A stretch of 53,497 bases of DNA from Propionibacteriaceae bacterium UBA6122 (GTDB lineage Bacteria; Actinomycetota; Actinomycetes; Propionibacteriales; Propionibacteriaceae): NCBI GenBank assembly GCA_002428365.1, contig DIVW01000038.1, positions 1 through 53,497 on the forward strand. The letters are read 5' to 3'. The notes beneath the pieces were generated by a model. It did no database searches. It was not told the DNA's origin and saw nothing but the letters and a program-made list of their open reading frames with translations. Numbering within the stretch: position 1 is the stretch's first letter; every line of letters starts with the position of its first letter. The position numbers and the translations under genes are program-made. Positions 1 through 7,967 of the stretch are shown one piece after another.

Positions 1-530
1 AGCGCCTCGGGCGTCTCGACCCGCCGCATGCCCCGCCCGCCACCACCGGAGACGGCCTTCACAAACAGCGGGAAGCCAATCTCGGGCGCTGCGGCCAGCA
101 GGACCTCAGGGTCGTCGCTCGGCTCCGAGCCGCGCAGCGTGGGCAAGCCAGCTTCGCGGGCAGCAGTGATCGCCCGCGATTTGTTGCCGGTGAGCTCCAG
201 CACGTGATGGGAGGGCCCGATGAAGGTGATGCCAGCGTTCTCACAGGCTTGGGCCAGATCGGGGTTTTCCGACAAGAAGCCGTAGCCGGGGTAGATCGCG
301 TCGGCCCCGGCCTGCTTGGCTGCCGACACGATCCCGGCTACATCCAGGTAGGCCCGGACGGGGTGCCCCGGCTCGCCGATCTGGTAGGACTCATCTGCCT
401 TCAGCCGGAATTCGGCGTGTCGGTCTTCGTGGGTGAACACGGCCACGGTGCCGATGCCCAGTTCGGTGGCGGCCCGAAATGCGCGCACGGATATCTCGCC
501 GCGGTTGGCCACCAGGATCTTGCTGAACAT
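1..530 (-). CDS. pyc: Pyruvate carboxylase, N-terminal part (cut by window edge)
   Basis: Only the first 176 residues of the biotin carboxylase domain are present; the rest lies left of the window. The protein starts MFSKILVANRGE, followed by the family signature YQIGEPGHPVRAYLDV, the NPGYGFLSEN-like segment (here YPGYGFLSEN) and the ATP-grasp glycine loop SGGGGRGMR near residue 160. These match actinobacterial pyruvate carboxylase better than acetyl- or propionyl-CoA carboxylase alpha subunits, which lack the GHPVRAYLDV segment. Pyruvate carboxylase makes oxaloacetate from pyruvate, bicarbonate and ATP in the cytoplasm (anaplerosis). An AAGGAG ribosome site lies about 6 bases before the ATG (bases 537-542, complement). 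The carboxyltransferase and biotin domains cannot be checked here. Confidence 0.88.
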   Translation of the reverse strand, partial: MFSKILVANRGEISVRAFRAATELGIGTVAVFTHEDRHAEFRLKADESYQIGEPGHPVRAYLDVAGIVSAAKQAGADAIYPGYGFLSENPDLAQACENAGITFIGPSHHVLELTGNKSRAITAAREAGLPTLRGSEPSDDPEVLLAAAPEIGFPLFVKAVSGGGGRGMRRVETPEA

Positions 531-562
531 GTACTTCTCCTTGGTCGGATTTCCGCGCAGCG

Positions 563-624
563 TAGGGGTAATCACCGGCCGGTGTAACCCCTAGGCGGCC
601 CGCATGGACGTGGCTACCGCCTAG
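563..624. terminator. Two nested inverted repeats between patatin gene and pyc
   Basis: Bases 563-593 form a near-perfect palindrome: arm TAGGGGT, a short spacer, the perfect core CACCGGCCGGTG, then ACCCCTA. Next to it CTAGGCGG (591-598) pairs with CCGCCTAG (617-624), which contains the stop codon of the leftward patatin gene. The two can fold as alternatives because they share bases 591-593. Position after one gene and before the next suggests a terminator or a pyc leader. There is no T-tract, so intrinsic termination is unproven. The 563-593 palindrome could instead be a protein-binding operator for pyc. Confidence 0.45.
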
Positions 625-1451
625 ACGGCCCAGAATCGGTCGAGTTCAGCGGCAATTCGACGCCCCTGATCCCGTCCAGCCGCCAGTATCGCCGAAGTGC
701 GCTGCCCGGCGAGCGGATCTGGGCCCATCGCTGCTCGGCTCGCCGAATCTGGGGAGACAATCCGCACCGCCGAGCCGTGATTCGCCAGCGATGCGCCTTG
801 GGCTTGAGCCCGGCGATGCGGACGGACGGCACCGCCGTTCGGCACCAACGCGAGGACCGATTGGGCACCGGCGGCCAGATCGAGGTTCGCCGGTGAGCGC
901 AGCCCGCCATCGAAGTGCAGGCGGCCCTCCACCCGTACCGGCGGGAACACCCCGGGGAGTGCACAGCTCGCCGCTACCGCCAACGGCAGTGGTACCGGCT
1001 GGGAGGCGGTGAAGTAGGCGGGCCTGGCGGTGACCACATCAGTGGCCACGATCACCAGCGACTCCGGCCAGTCGGTATCGCCCAGGTCGGGCACCAGCCG
1101 CTCGACCCAGACCGCCTCGGCCGCTGCCGTCCAACCCCGAGCTGCGGCCCGTCCTAGCCAAAGCAACGCCTGGCGGCGGCTGGGGTAGAGCTGGGCAGCC
1201 ACCAGGGCCGGGAGCACCCGCAACGGCGTCCGGTCGAAGCCGACTAGTTCCCCACCAAGCCCGGTCAGGAGCAACTCCAGGTCGGCACCAGTGGTGAGGC
1301 GGGCCGCCACCACCGCCCCGGCAGAGGTGCCAATCACTCGGTCAGCGGCCAGGTTGACGCCAGCGTCGGCCAACCCCACCAGCACCGCAAGTTCCCAGGC
1401 GATTCCGGTGGCGCCCCCGCTGCCGAGGACGAGGGCGGTATCGATGCTCAT
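621..1451 (-). CDS. Patatin-like phospholipase family protein
   Basis: 276-residue cytoplasmic protein of the patatin/RssA type. The oxyanion loop GSGGATG is at residues 10-16, the nucleophile motif GTSAG at 41-45 (Ser43), and the catalytic Asp in FDGG at 181, so the Ser-Asp dyad is complete. The family hydrolyses acyl esters of lipids; the substrate here is unknown. An ATG 17 codons further upstream is possible, but the chosen ATG at 1451 puts the conserved ALVLGSGG strand directly after the start, as in relatives. It lies on the same strand as pyc, 90 bases upstream of it, and diverges from the lipoprotein gene at 1640. A second, unrelated-looking patatin with a lectin domain occurs at 24341. 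Confidence 0.8.
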   Translation of the reverse strand: MSIDTALVLGSGGATGIAWELAVLVGLADAGVNLAADRVIGTSAGAVVAARLTTGADLELLLTGLGGELVGFDRTPLRVLPALVAAQLYPSRRQALLWLGRAAARGWTAAAEAVWVERLVPDLGDTDWPESLVIVATDVVTARPAYFTASQPVPLPLAVAASCALPGVFPPVRVEGRLHFDGGLRSPANLDLAAGAQSVLALVPNGGAVRPHRRAQAQGASLANHGSAVRIVSPDSASRAAMGPDPLAGQRTSAILAAGRDQGRRIAAELDRFWAV

Positions 1452-1639
1452 TCGACGATTCTGACACCTGCGCACACTGGCGCTGGCTGGCCGGTTGCTC
1501 AAGATCAGCTAAGAGGTGCCCCGCGCGGCCCGATTGCCTCTCGACCGGCCAACAGGCGGCGGGCAGACTGGTGCCTGAGGTGCGCCGGATTCCACAGCAG
1601 GCTCATGGTCGCTGAGCCGCAACATCACAGGAGACCCAC

Positions 1640-2275
1640 ATGAAGCTAAGTCACTCTCTTGCGGCTGGCGCCGCGCTGCTGATCACCGCAGGCTGCGCAA
1701 TCACCCCACCGAGCCTGCCGTCAGCCTCGACCAGTGCGCCACCGGCCACGACTTCGGCTTCAACCTCGGCGTCGCCGACAGTGGCGACCTCGCCCCCAGT
1801 CGTCTCACCCACCGTCCCGAGCGCTGCCGGCGCCCTGGACGTGACCAAGTACGAGGTGAGCATGTTCGCTAGCCCGTCAGGCTCTATCTGGTGTGCGGTC
1901 AAGGACGACTCTGCGTGGTGTCACTTCCCAGCGAACTACCAGGCCAAAGTGCCCACTTCCGAAGAGGTGTGCCCCGAAGAGCAACTCGATGTGACTGGGG
2001 TCTCGGTCGGCAACAAGGTCGAGTACTTCTGCAGCGGCGATCCGACCGCCTTTCCAGCGCTCAACAACGCTGGCTACGGGCTGGAATGGTTCGCCAGTTC
2101 CGGCTTCCCGAAGGTGAAGTACTCCGGCTTCACTTTGGCGACGCTGCCGTACGGCAAGAAGCTGGCCGACGGAAGCTTCGTCTGCCTCAGCGAGAAGTCC
2201 GGCATCACCTGTGGCGACACCTCGACCGGCATCGGCTTCAAGATGGCCAAAGCTGGCGTCACCTTCATTTCCTGA
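1640..2275 (+). CDS. Secreted lipoprotein, six-cysteine domain, copy 1
   Basis: 211 residues. A signal peptide with lipobox ITAGC (Cys19) predicts a lipid-anchored extracellular protein. A Ser/Thr/Pro-rich linker (about residues 20-65) leads to a globular domain with six cysteines, in segments such as GSIWCAVK, WCHFP, EVCPEE, YFCSGD and FVCLSEKSGITCGD. The domain ends with a hydrophobic GIGFKMAKAGVTF segment. A paralog of exactly the same length starts at 2503 and keeps all six cysteines, so disulfide bonds are likely. I do not recognise a named family or function. Start: ATG with GGAG a few bases upstream (acaggagacccacATG). Confidence 0.75.
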   Translation: MKLSHSLAAGAALLITAGCAITPPSLPSASTSAPPATTSASTSASPTVATSPPVVSPTVPSAAGALDVTKYEVSMFASPSGSIWCAVKDDSAWCHFPANYQAKVPTSEEVCPEEQLDVTGVSVGNKVEYFCSGDPTAFPALNNAGYGLEWFASSGFPKVKYSGFTLATLPYGKKLADGSFVCLSEKSGITCGDTSTGIGFKMAKAGVTFIS

Positions 2276-2307
2276 AACCAGCTATCAGTCCGTCCCCTGC
2301 TCCCCGT

Positions 2308-2358
2308 CGCTTTGCGCCCCTTAGTCGGCTTTGCGCCCGCTACAGGGGGCGCAAAGCG
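2308..2358 (+). terminator. Hairpin between the two lipoprotein genes
   Basis: CGCTTTGCGCCCC (2308-2320) is perfectly complementary to GGGGCGCAAAGCG (2346-2358). Related imperfect arms follow (GGCTTTGCGCCC at 2327-2338 and GGGGCGCAGAGCG at about 2364-2376), so the region is a small cluster of alternative inverted repeats. It sits 30 bases after the first lipoprotein stop and probably terminates it. There is no clear T-tract. Confidence 0.55.
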
Positions 2359-2502
2359 TGTTACGGGGCGCAGAGCGGGGGGACGGGAGGTCGAACGACG
2401 ACGCGTTTTTCGCGCCCGCCTAGCCTGTGAGCGAGCTTTGTCCACCCGCAGGGCTCGGCCACGGCAATGGCTGAGTCCATACCCAGTCACGGAAGGCTGC
2501 AC

Positions 2503-3138
2503 ATGCGCACCTCTTTCAAGGCATCACTGGCGATGATCGCCCTCGGCCTGGCTCTGACCGGTTGCACCGGCCGCACCGAAGTGACCACTTTCCCGGCGAC
2601 CACCTCGCCCACTTCGGTTCCGTCAACCTCCACCAGTCCGGCTGCGGGCAACCCGAGCGTGCCCACGCCATCCTCGGCGCTGCCGGATACCGCCGGGGCG
2701 ATCGATGGGAGCCGTTGGGATTTCAACTCCTTCGTCACCCCGAGCGGCAGCATCGTTTGTGGCCTCACCGCTGAGGGCGTCCGCTGTGACCTGCCGGAGG
2801 GGTTCACCGGCAAGACGCCCAGGGATTCGGAATTCTGTGGCGAAAACAGCCTGGGGGTGACCTCGGTGCACGTGGACGACACCACCACCGATTACTTCTG
2901 CGCCAACGATCCGGCCGGATCCCCGTGGGTCGGTGGCGAGGAAACCAAATGGTGGCAGTCCGACTTCGGGTCAGTGAAGGATGGCGACGACAAAGCCGCG
3001 GTGCTTCCCTACGGTAAGAAGCTGGCCACCGGCGCCTTCGTCTGCCTCAGCGACAAGATCGGCGTCACCTGTGCCAATACCAAGCTCGGCATCGGGTTCA
3101 CCTTGGCCAAGGCTGGGGCGACGTTCTACCGGCAGTGA
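2503..3138 (+). CDS. Secreted lipoprotein, six-cysteine domain, copy 2
   Basis: 211-residue paralog of the gene at 1640. The lipobox is ALTGC (Cys21), followed by a Thr/Ser/Pro linker and the same six-cysteine domain (GSIVCGLT, VRCDLP, SEFCGEN, YFCAND, FVCLSDKIGVTCAN, then GIGFTLAKAGATF). The ATG at 2503 is preferred over an in-frame ATG 36 bases upstream, because GGAAGG precedes it and it gives a normal signal peptide. The tandem arrangement and equal length show a local duplication with clear divergence between copies. The function is unknown. Both proteins are predicted to be anchored outside the membrane. Confidence 0.75.
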   Translation: MRTSFKASLAMIALGLALTGCTGRTEVTTFPATTSPTSVPSTSTSPAAGNPSVPTPSSALPDTAGAIDGSRWDFNSFVTPSGSIVCGLTAEGVRCDLPEGFTGKTPRDSEFCGENSLGVTSVHVDDTTTDYFCANDPAGSPWVGGEETKWWQSDFGSVKDGDDKAAVLPYGKKLATGAFVCLSDKIGVTCANTKLGIGFTLAKAGATFYRQ

Positions 3139-3216
3139 GCCCGGAATTGCCGGCGCACGTGGCGACATCGATCAGGTGCGACGTGGCTGTAACCCAACCC
3201 TGGGTATCGTGTCGCC

Positions 3217-5694
3217 ATGTCCGCGTCGGCCGCCGAGCTCTCCAGCCCGTTGATCGAGGCCTACCGGACTCATCCAGCACGGGCGGCCCACGACGAACTC
3301 CTCACCACTGAGGGCGTCCGTGAGCATGGGGTCATGCTGGCCAGCGCCATCGATTCCCTCGGTCTGGCCGGGCTCTTGGCAGCCCGAGCCGAGGTGGGCA
3401 ATCAGGCAGCGGCGGACGGGGCGAGTTTCGGCGAAGCCGCTGATCGCCAACCCTGGCTGATCGATCCGCTGCCCCTGCCACTCTCGGCTGCCGACTGGTC
3501 AGTGCTGGCCTCGGGTCTGGAGCAGCGCGCCCGGTTGTTGGATGCGGTGTTGGCCGACCTCTACTCGACCCGGACGCTGCTGCGGCGCCGGGTGCTGCCG
3601 GCGGCCGCCGTCCTGGCCCATCGCGGGTTTGCCAGGGCTGCTGACGGATCACTGGGCAGCGGACGCCAACTGCTGCTCACCGGCACCGACTTGGGTCGCG
3701 GCGCCAGCGGCGAATGGGTGGCCCTGTCCGATCCAACCCAATGCCCGGCCGGCGCCGGGCTGGCGATGGCCACCCGCCGAATCGTCACCAAGGCGATTGC
3801 CGGACTGCATCGTGGCAGTGATCTGGCCCGGCTGCGCGGCTTTTTTCTGACCACCACCGGCGCCCTGCTCGATGCCGCGCCCAGCCAGGCCGAAACGCCG
3901 CGAGTAGTGCTGCTGTCCCCGGGGGCGGGCAGCCCGTCCGCTTTCGACCAAGGGCTGCTGGCCACCCTGCTCGGCTTCCCGTTGGCCGAGGCCGACGACC
4001 TGGTGGTGAGCGCAGGTCGGGTGCTGCTGCGGGCTGGCGACGCGCTGGAGCCGATCGACGTGATTTTGCGTCGAGTGGGCGACGCAGTGGCCGATCCGCT
4101 CGAATCCCGCGGCGATTCCGAAGTGGGCGTGCCCGGCCTGGTGGAGGCAGTTCGACGCGGCACAGTGAAGGTCGCCAATCCGGTGGGAACCGCCGTGCTG
4201 GACAATCCCGCGCTGATCGCTGCGCTACCGGGAGTGTGTCAGGCATTGCTGGGCGAGGAACTGCTGCTGGCCTCCCCGCTCACCTGGTGGTGCGGTGAGC
4301 CGACCCAGGCCGATCACGTGCTGGCCAAGCTGACCGAACTGGTGATCAAGCCGCTGTCGCCAAGCGCCGGCGGGCCGATTTACGGCTGGCTGCTGGACGC
4401 GACCCAGCGGGCTGAGTTGGCGGCGGCAATCAAGGCCGAGCCGTGGGCCTGGTGCGGCCAGGAGGCGGTCGAACTATCCACCGCACCGGTGGTCACCCCC
4501 TCCGGGCTGGAGCCGCGCCGACTGGTCTTGCGCGCGTTCGGCGTCGCCACCCCCGACGGCTACCGGTTCCTGCCCGGGGGCCTGGGACGGGTGGCTCCCA
4601 GCACGACTGAGCTGAGCGTTTCCAGCACTAACGGCGCCTTGGCCAAAGATGTGTGGGTGCCGGCCACCGCTCAAACTGTGGCCAGCGATACGGCCCGTCC
4701 CCGCCTCCAACTCGCCCGCGAGACCGCGCTGCCGCCGCGGGTGGCCCACACCTTGATGAACCTCGGCCGTCTGGGCGAGCGGGCCGAAAGCACCGCACGG
4801 CTGGTGAAGGTGGCCGACGACTTCACCGAAGACTTCGGTGCCCACCCGGGTTCAGCTGGGGCGGCCGCGGTGAGCGCGCTATTGCGCGGCGTGGCTGGCA
4901 TCACCGGCACCGAGCGGAAGCTGAACGAGAGCAATCTGGCCTACCTGACCCGAGTGACTCTGGACGCCGAGGAGCCGGGCGGGGTGCACCACAGCGTGCG
5001 GCGGTTGATCGTCGAAGCCCAGGAGGTGCGCGATCTGCTCAGCGTCGATTGTTGGAGCGTGTTCAACCGCCTGGAGCAGACCCTGACCGGCGGAGTGCCG
5101 CAGTCGAGCACCCTGCAACAACTGCTGGCCGATGTGCTCGAATCCCTGCTGGCCTTCTCCGGCATCATGGCCCAATCGATGGTGCGCGATTCGTCCTGGG
5201 CCTTCCTCGATGCCGGCGGACGGCTGGAGCGCGCCGCGCACACCGTCAAGCTGCTCCGGTTCACCCTGCTGGCTCAAAACGGGGATCGGATCGAGCCGTC
5301 GGCGGAACTGGCCGCTGAGGCCGTCCTGCGCGCGGGGGAGAGCATCATCACCCACCGCCGCCGGGCCGCGGCCGGCACTGGACCCGCGACCGGCACCGAG
5401 TCGGTTCGCCAACTGCTGGTGCACGATCACGCCAACCCGCGCTCGGTCGCCTTCCAGCTCGGCGAGTTGGCCAACGACCTGCGAATGGCTGGCGATGACC
5501 GCATCGCTGCCCAGGTTGAGGCGATCATCGCCGAGTTGGACGCCAACGCTGGCGCGCCGGCCCACCGCAGCGCCGAGCAGTTGGCCAGCCTGGCCACCGC
5601 CCTAGCCGCGCTCGGCGAGCGGATCGCGGCCCGGCACTTCACCAGGCAGGCCCGCCGTCGCACCGCCGAACCAGCGTGGGCGGTGGCCCGATGA
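3217..5694 (+). CDS. Circularly permuted ATP-grasp / alpha-E fusion protein
   Basis: 825 residues joining two parts that are often separate genes. Residues about 1-490 are the circularly permuted ATP-grasp type 2 module (DUF404/DUF407 type). Residues about 510-815 are an alpha-helical alpha-E (DUF403) domain, marked by HTLMNLGRLGERAESTARL and later SSWAFLDAGGRLERA. ATP-grasp enzymes make amide or ester bonds from acyl-phosphates. This permuted family is predicted to act in a peptide-modification system together with a transglutaminase-like protein. That partner follows directly with a 4-base ATGA overlap. The substrate and product are unknown. The start is ATG, 78 bases after the lipoprotein stop. 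No signal peptide is seen, so it is cytoplasmic. Confidence 0.85.
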   Translation: MSASAAELSSPLIEAYRTHPARAAHDELLTTEGVREHGVMLASAIDSLGLAGLLAARAEVGNQAAADGASFGEAADRQPWLIDPLPLPLSAADWSVLASGLEQRARLLDAVLADLYSTRTLLRRRVLPAAAVLAHRGFARAADGSLGSGRQLLLTGTDLGRGASGEWVALSDPTQCPAGAGLAMATRRIVTKAIAGLHRGSDLARLRGFFLTTTGALLDAAPSQAETPRVVLLSPGAGSPSAFDQGLLATLLGFPLAEADDLVVSAGRVLLRAGDALEPIDVILRRVGDAVADPLESRGDSEVGVPGLVEAVRRGTVKVANPVGTAVLDNPALIAALPGVCQALLGEELLLASPLTWWCGEPTQADHVLAKLTELVIKPLSPSAGGPIYGWLLDATQRAELAAAIKAEPWAWCGQEAVELSTAPVVTPSGLEPRRLVLRAFGVATPDGYRFLPGGLGRVAPSTTELSVSSTNGALAKDVWVPATAQTVASDTARPRLQLARETALPPRVAHTLMNLGRLGERAESTARLVKVADDFTEDFGAHPGSAGAAAVSALLRGVAGITGTERKLNESNLAYLTRVTLDAEEPGGVHHSVRRLIVEAQEVRDLLSVDCWSVFNRLEQTLTGGVPQSSTLQQLLADVLESLLAFSGIMAQSMVRDSSWAFLDAGGRLERAAHTVKLLRFTLLAQNGDRIEPSAELAAEAVLRAGESIITHRRRAAAGTGPATGTESVRQLLVHDHANPRSVAFQLGELANDLRMAGDDRIAAQVEAIIAELDANAGAPAHRSAEQLASLATALAALGERIAARHFTRQARRRTAEPAWAVAR

Positions 5695-6581
5695 CTGTGC
5701 CACCGCGCCGCTACCGGGTTCGTCACGTCACCAGCTACACCTACGACGAGGAGTTGGAGGCCTGCTACAACCGCGGCCTGCTTCGTCCCCGTGACACCGA
5801 GCATCAGTTGGTGCTCAGCTCCCAGGTGCAAGTGAGTCCGCAGCCTGAGCTGCTCACCGAGCACCAGGACTACTTCGGCAACCATTCGGTCTACCTGGAG
5901 TTGCGCACCCCGACGACGCAGTTGGTCGTCGCCGCCGAGAGTGTGGTCGAGGTCTCCTGGCCACCGCCTGATCTGGACGGCCTGAATCGTTGGACGGTGG
6001 CCGAAGCGGTCGCGTTTGGGGCGGCCACTGACCCGTTGGATCTGGCCGACTTTGGCTTGCCGTCCCCGATGGTCTGCATCGATGCGACCGTCGGCGAGTA
6101 TGCGGCTACGGTCCTGCGTCCCGATGCCCGGCTGGGGGAGGCTCTGGTGGCACTGAACGCGGCCATCGGCGCTGACTTCAGCTACGCCAAAGGGGTGACT
6201 TCGGTTCGCACGACCCTGGCCGAGCTGTTGGAACTGCGGCAGGGGGTCTGCCAGGACTTCGCCCAGTTGGCGATCGGTTGTTTGCGCGCGGTTGGCCTGC
6301 CGGCCCGCTACGTCAGTGGCTACCTGGAAACCACCCCACCACCGGGACGCGAAAAACTGCGCGGGGCTGATGCCACCCACGCCTGGGTTTCGGTGCTCAC
6401 CCCGCTCGGCTGGGTTGATCTGGATCCGACCAACGGCCAGTTCGTAGATTCGGCCTACATCGTCACCGCCTGGGGCCGGGACTTCTCTGACGTCTCCCCA
6501 CTGCGCGGCGTGGTGTTCACCGAGGCCGCCAACTCATCACTGAGTGTCGAAGTGGACGTCGAGCCCATCCCAGTTCCCTGA
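5691..6581 (+). CDS. Transglutaminase-like cysteine protease/amidase family protein
   Basis: 296 residues. An N-terminal beta domain (residues 7-90, YRVRHVTSYTYDEE) of the kind found in bacterial transglutaminase-like proteins precedes the core. The catalytic triad is visible as Cys187 (QGVCQDFAQL), His230 (ATHAWV) and Asp245 (WVDLDPTNG). Such proteins cleave or form amide bonds. Together with the ATP-grasp/alpha-E protein (ATGA overlap, clearly one operon) they form a widespread but poorly understood pair. The start at 5691 is chosen over a GTG/ATG 15 bases upstream because of the stop/start coupling. The last codons (EPIPVP and the stop) lie inside the dispersed repeat at 6561, so the natural C-terminus has been replaced or extended by it. 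Confidence 0.85.
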   Translation: MTVPPRRYRVRHVTSYTYDEELEACYNRGLLRPRDTEHQLVLSSQVQVSPQPELLTEHQDYFGNHSVYLELRTPTTQLVVAAESVVEVSWPPPDLDGLNRWTVAEAVAFGAATDPLDLADFGLPSPMVCIDATVGEYAATVLRPDARLGEALVALNAAIGADFSYAKGVTSVRTTLAELLELRQGVCQDFAQLAIGCLRAVGLPARYVSGYLETTPPPGREKLRGADATHAWVSVLTPLGWVDLDPTNGQFVDSAYIVTAWGRDFSDVSPLRGVVFTEAANSSLSVEVDVEPIPVP

Positions 6582-6631
6582 GCCCACCCAGTTCCCCGAG
6601 CCCATCCCAGTTCCCTGAGCCCGTCGAAGGG
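6561..6631. repeat. Dispersed intergenic repeat, short tandem form
   Basis: Three tandem units of 18-19 bases starting GAGCCCA and ending CAGTTCCC (6561-6579, 6580-6597, 6598-6616), then GAGCCCGTCGAAGGG (6617-6631). This is one site of the CCTGAGCC(T/C)GTCGAAGGG family. The first unit forms the 3' end of the preceding transglutaminase gene. Confidence 0.75.
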
Positions 6632-6643
6632 TCGAAGGGGCGA

Positions 6644-6919
6644 CTAAGCCAATAGGTCGGCGTAGTCGGCGTGCATTTCGAACCAGCGCACCACGTAGGG
6701 GCAGGTCGGCTGCACCTTCAGCTCTCCGGCGGCGCGTAGCTCGTCCATCACATGTCGAACCAACTTGCCGGCGATGCCCTGGCCTTCAAATTGGCGGGGC
6801 ACCAGCGTGTGATCGAAGTTGGCCACCCCGGCCGTCCGGACGTAGTGGGCCTCTCCGGCCAGCTTGCCGTCCAGCCAAGCCTCGTAGCGGTTCAGCTCTT
6901 CGTTGTGTTTGAACTCCAT
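6644..6919 (-). CDS. Small GNAT-family N-acetyltransferase (NATD1-like)
   Basis: 91 residues, the usual length of the small single-domain GNAT subgroup. Visible elements are GEAHYVRT (strand), FDHTLVPRQFEGQGIAGKLVRHVMDELR, containing the acetyl-CoA pyrophosphate loop QGIAGKL, and the family ending CPYVVRWFEMH. The family transfers acetyl from acetyl-CoA; the acceptor is not known for this subgroup. The gene converges on the transglutaminase gene and diverges from the amidase at 7040. AGGAGG stands just before its start (complement of cctcct at about 6926). It is probably a single-gene transcript. Confidence 0.8.
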   Translation of the reverse strand: MEFKHNEELNRYEAWLDGKLAGEAHYVRTAGVANFDHTLVPRQFEGQGIAGKLVRHVMDELRAAGELKVQPTCPYVVRWFEMHADYADLLA

Positions 6920-7039
6920 CTGCGTCCTCCTATTCGCAGACTACCGGCGAAGCAGTGCCCCAAGACTGGGTCGAGCTTTGCTGCCGGTTCCCACCCAGCG
7001 AATGGCCTTGGCTGGGCGGAGCATGATTCACTGGCTGGC

Positions 7040-7885
7040 ATGCGCTTGTCCCCCCGGTTTGCCCTAATCACTGGCGGTTTCGTTGCCTTGGTGTTGATCG
7101 GTGGCTGCGCGGTCTCCACCGTTGGCGAGGCGTCGGCTTCGGCGGTCCAGGTCACGGCGAGCTCGAGTGCCAGCGCTAGCCCCACCCCGAGCCCGACCGT
7201 CGCGCCGACTGAGCCGGTCGGCCCGCTGGAGGGGCGCACCATTGTGATCGACCCGGGCCACACCGGCGCTTGGACCGCGAAGTGGGGCTACCGCAGGGTC
7301 TCCGATGGCAATGGACGCAAGAAAGCCTGCAACTCCTCCGGCACGGCCACCAACCGGGGCTACAGCGAACACGCCTACAACCTGGCCCAAGCCAAGGCAC
7401 TGGCAAAGGAGCTTCGCGCCCTGGGTGCCACTGTGTTGCTCACTCGCACCGATGACAAAACCCGCTCCAACAGGCTGTGCGTCAATCACCGTGCCGACCT
7501 GCTGAACACCAACTCCGCCGATCTGTTGATCTCGCTGCACGCCGACGGGAACCTGGGCAAAGGCCATCGCGGCTTCCACCTCATCGTCTCCAAGGCGATG
7601 CACGGGGGTAAGACGGTGATCGCCAAGTCGAAGGCGCTGGCCAAAGATCTGCGCACCGCACTAGAGCAGGGCACCTCGATGCCGCGCTCGAACTACATCG
7701 GCAAGGGCAGCGCCTACAGCTTCCGCTCCGATCTCGGCACCCTGAACTTCGCCAAGCACCCGGCGGTGATGATCGAGTTGGGCAATATGCGCAACGCCAC
7801 CGACGCCAAGCTGTTCACGTCAGCCAAGTTCCGCACTCAGGCAGCAAGGGCCATTACCACCGGCGTGGTCAACTACCTCTCCTGA
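7040..7885 (+). CDS. N-acetylmuramoyl-L-alanine amidase, lipoprotein
   Basis: 281 residues. A signal peptide with lipobox LIGGC (Cys23) is followed by a Ser/Pro linker (30-60) and an Amidase_3 domain (65-281). The zinc and catalytic residues are all present: His74 (DPGHTG), Glu110 (SEHAYN), His167 (SLHADG) and Glu246 (IELGNM). The enzyme cuts the amide bond between the glycan strand and stem peptide of peptidoglycan outside the membrane, in cell separation or wall turnover. A much longer reading frame starts at 6752, but it overlaps the GNAT gene antisense and lacks a signal peptide. The ATG at 7040 gives a normal lipoprotein start. Confidence 0.88.
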   Translation: MRLSPRFALITGGFVALVLIGGCAVSTVGEASASAVQVTASSSASASPTPSPTVAPTEPVGPLEGRTIVIDPGHTGAWTAKWGYRRVSDGNGRKKACNSSGTATNRGYSEHAYNLAQAKALAKELRALGATVLLTRTDDKTRSNRLCVNHRADLLNTNSADLLISLHADGNLGKGHRGFHLIVSKAMHGGKTVIAKSKALAKDLRTALEQGTSMPRSNYIGKGSAYSFRSDLGTLNFAKHPAVMIELGNMRNATDAKLFTSAKFRTQAARAITTGVVNYLS

Positions 7886-7915
7886 ATCGGAGCCCAACTG
7901 GTCGGAGAAGCCAAT

Positions 7916-7941
7916 CGGGGCCGCCCTGCTGGGCGACCCCG
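7916..7941. terminator. Bidirectional terminator hairpin between amidase and tadG
   Basis: CGGGG-CCGCCC, a TGCT loop, then GGGCGA-CCCCG: ten of eleven arm positions pair. It lies between two converging genes (stops at 7885 and 7968), as expected for a shared terminator. Confidence 0.6.
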
Positions 7942-7967
7942 ACGGATCAAACTTGGTGGGCTTCGGC

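Noticed and set aside
6752..7039. N-terminal extension of the amidase gene
   Set aside because: It would overlap the GNAT gene antisense and bury the lipoprotein signal peptide; the ATG at 7040 fits better.
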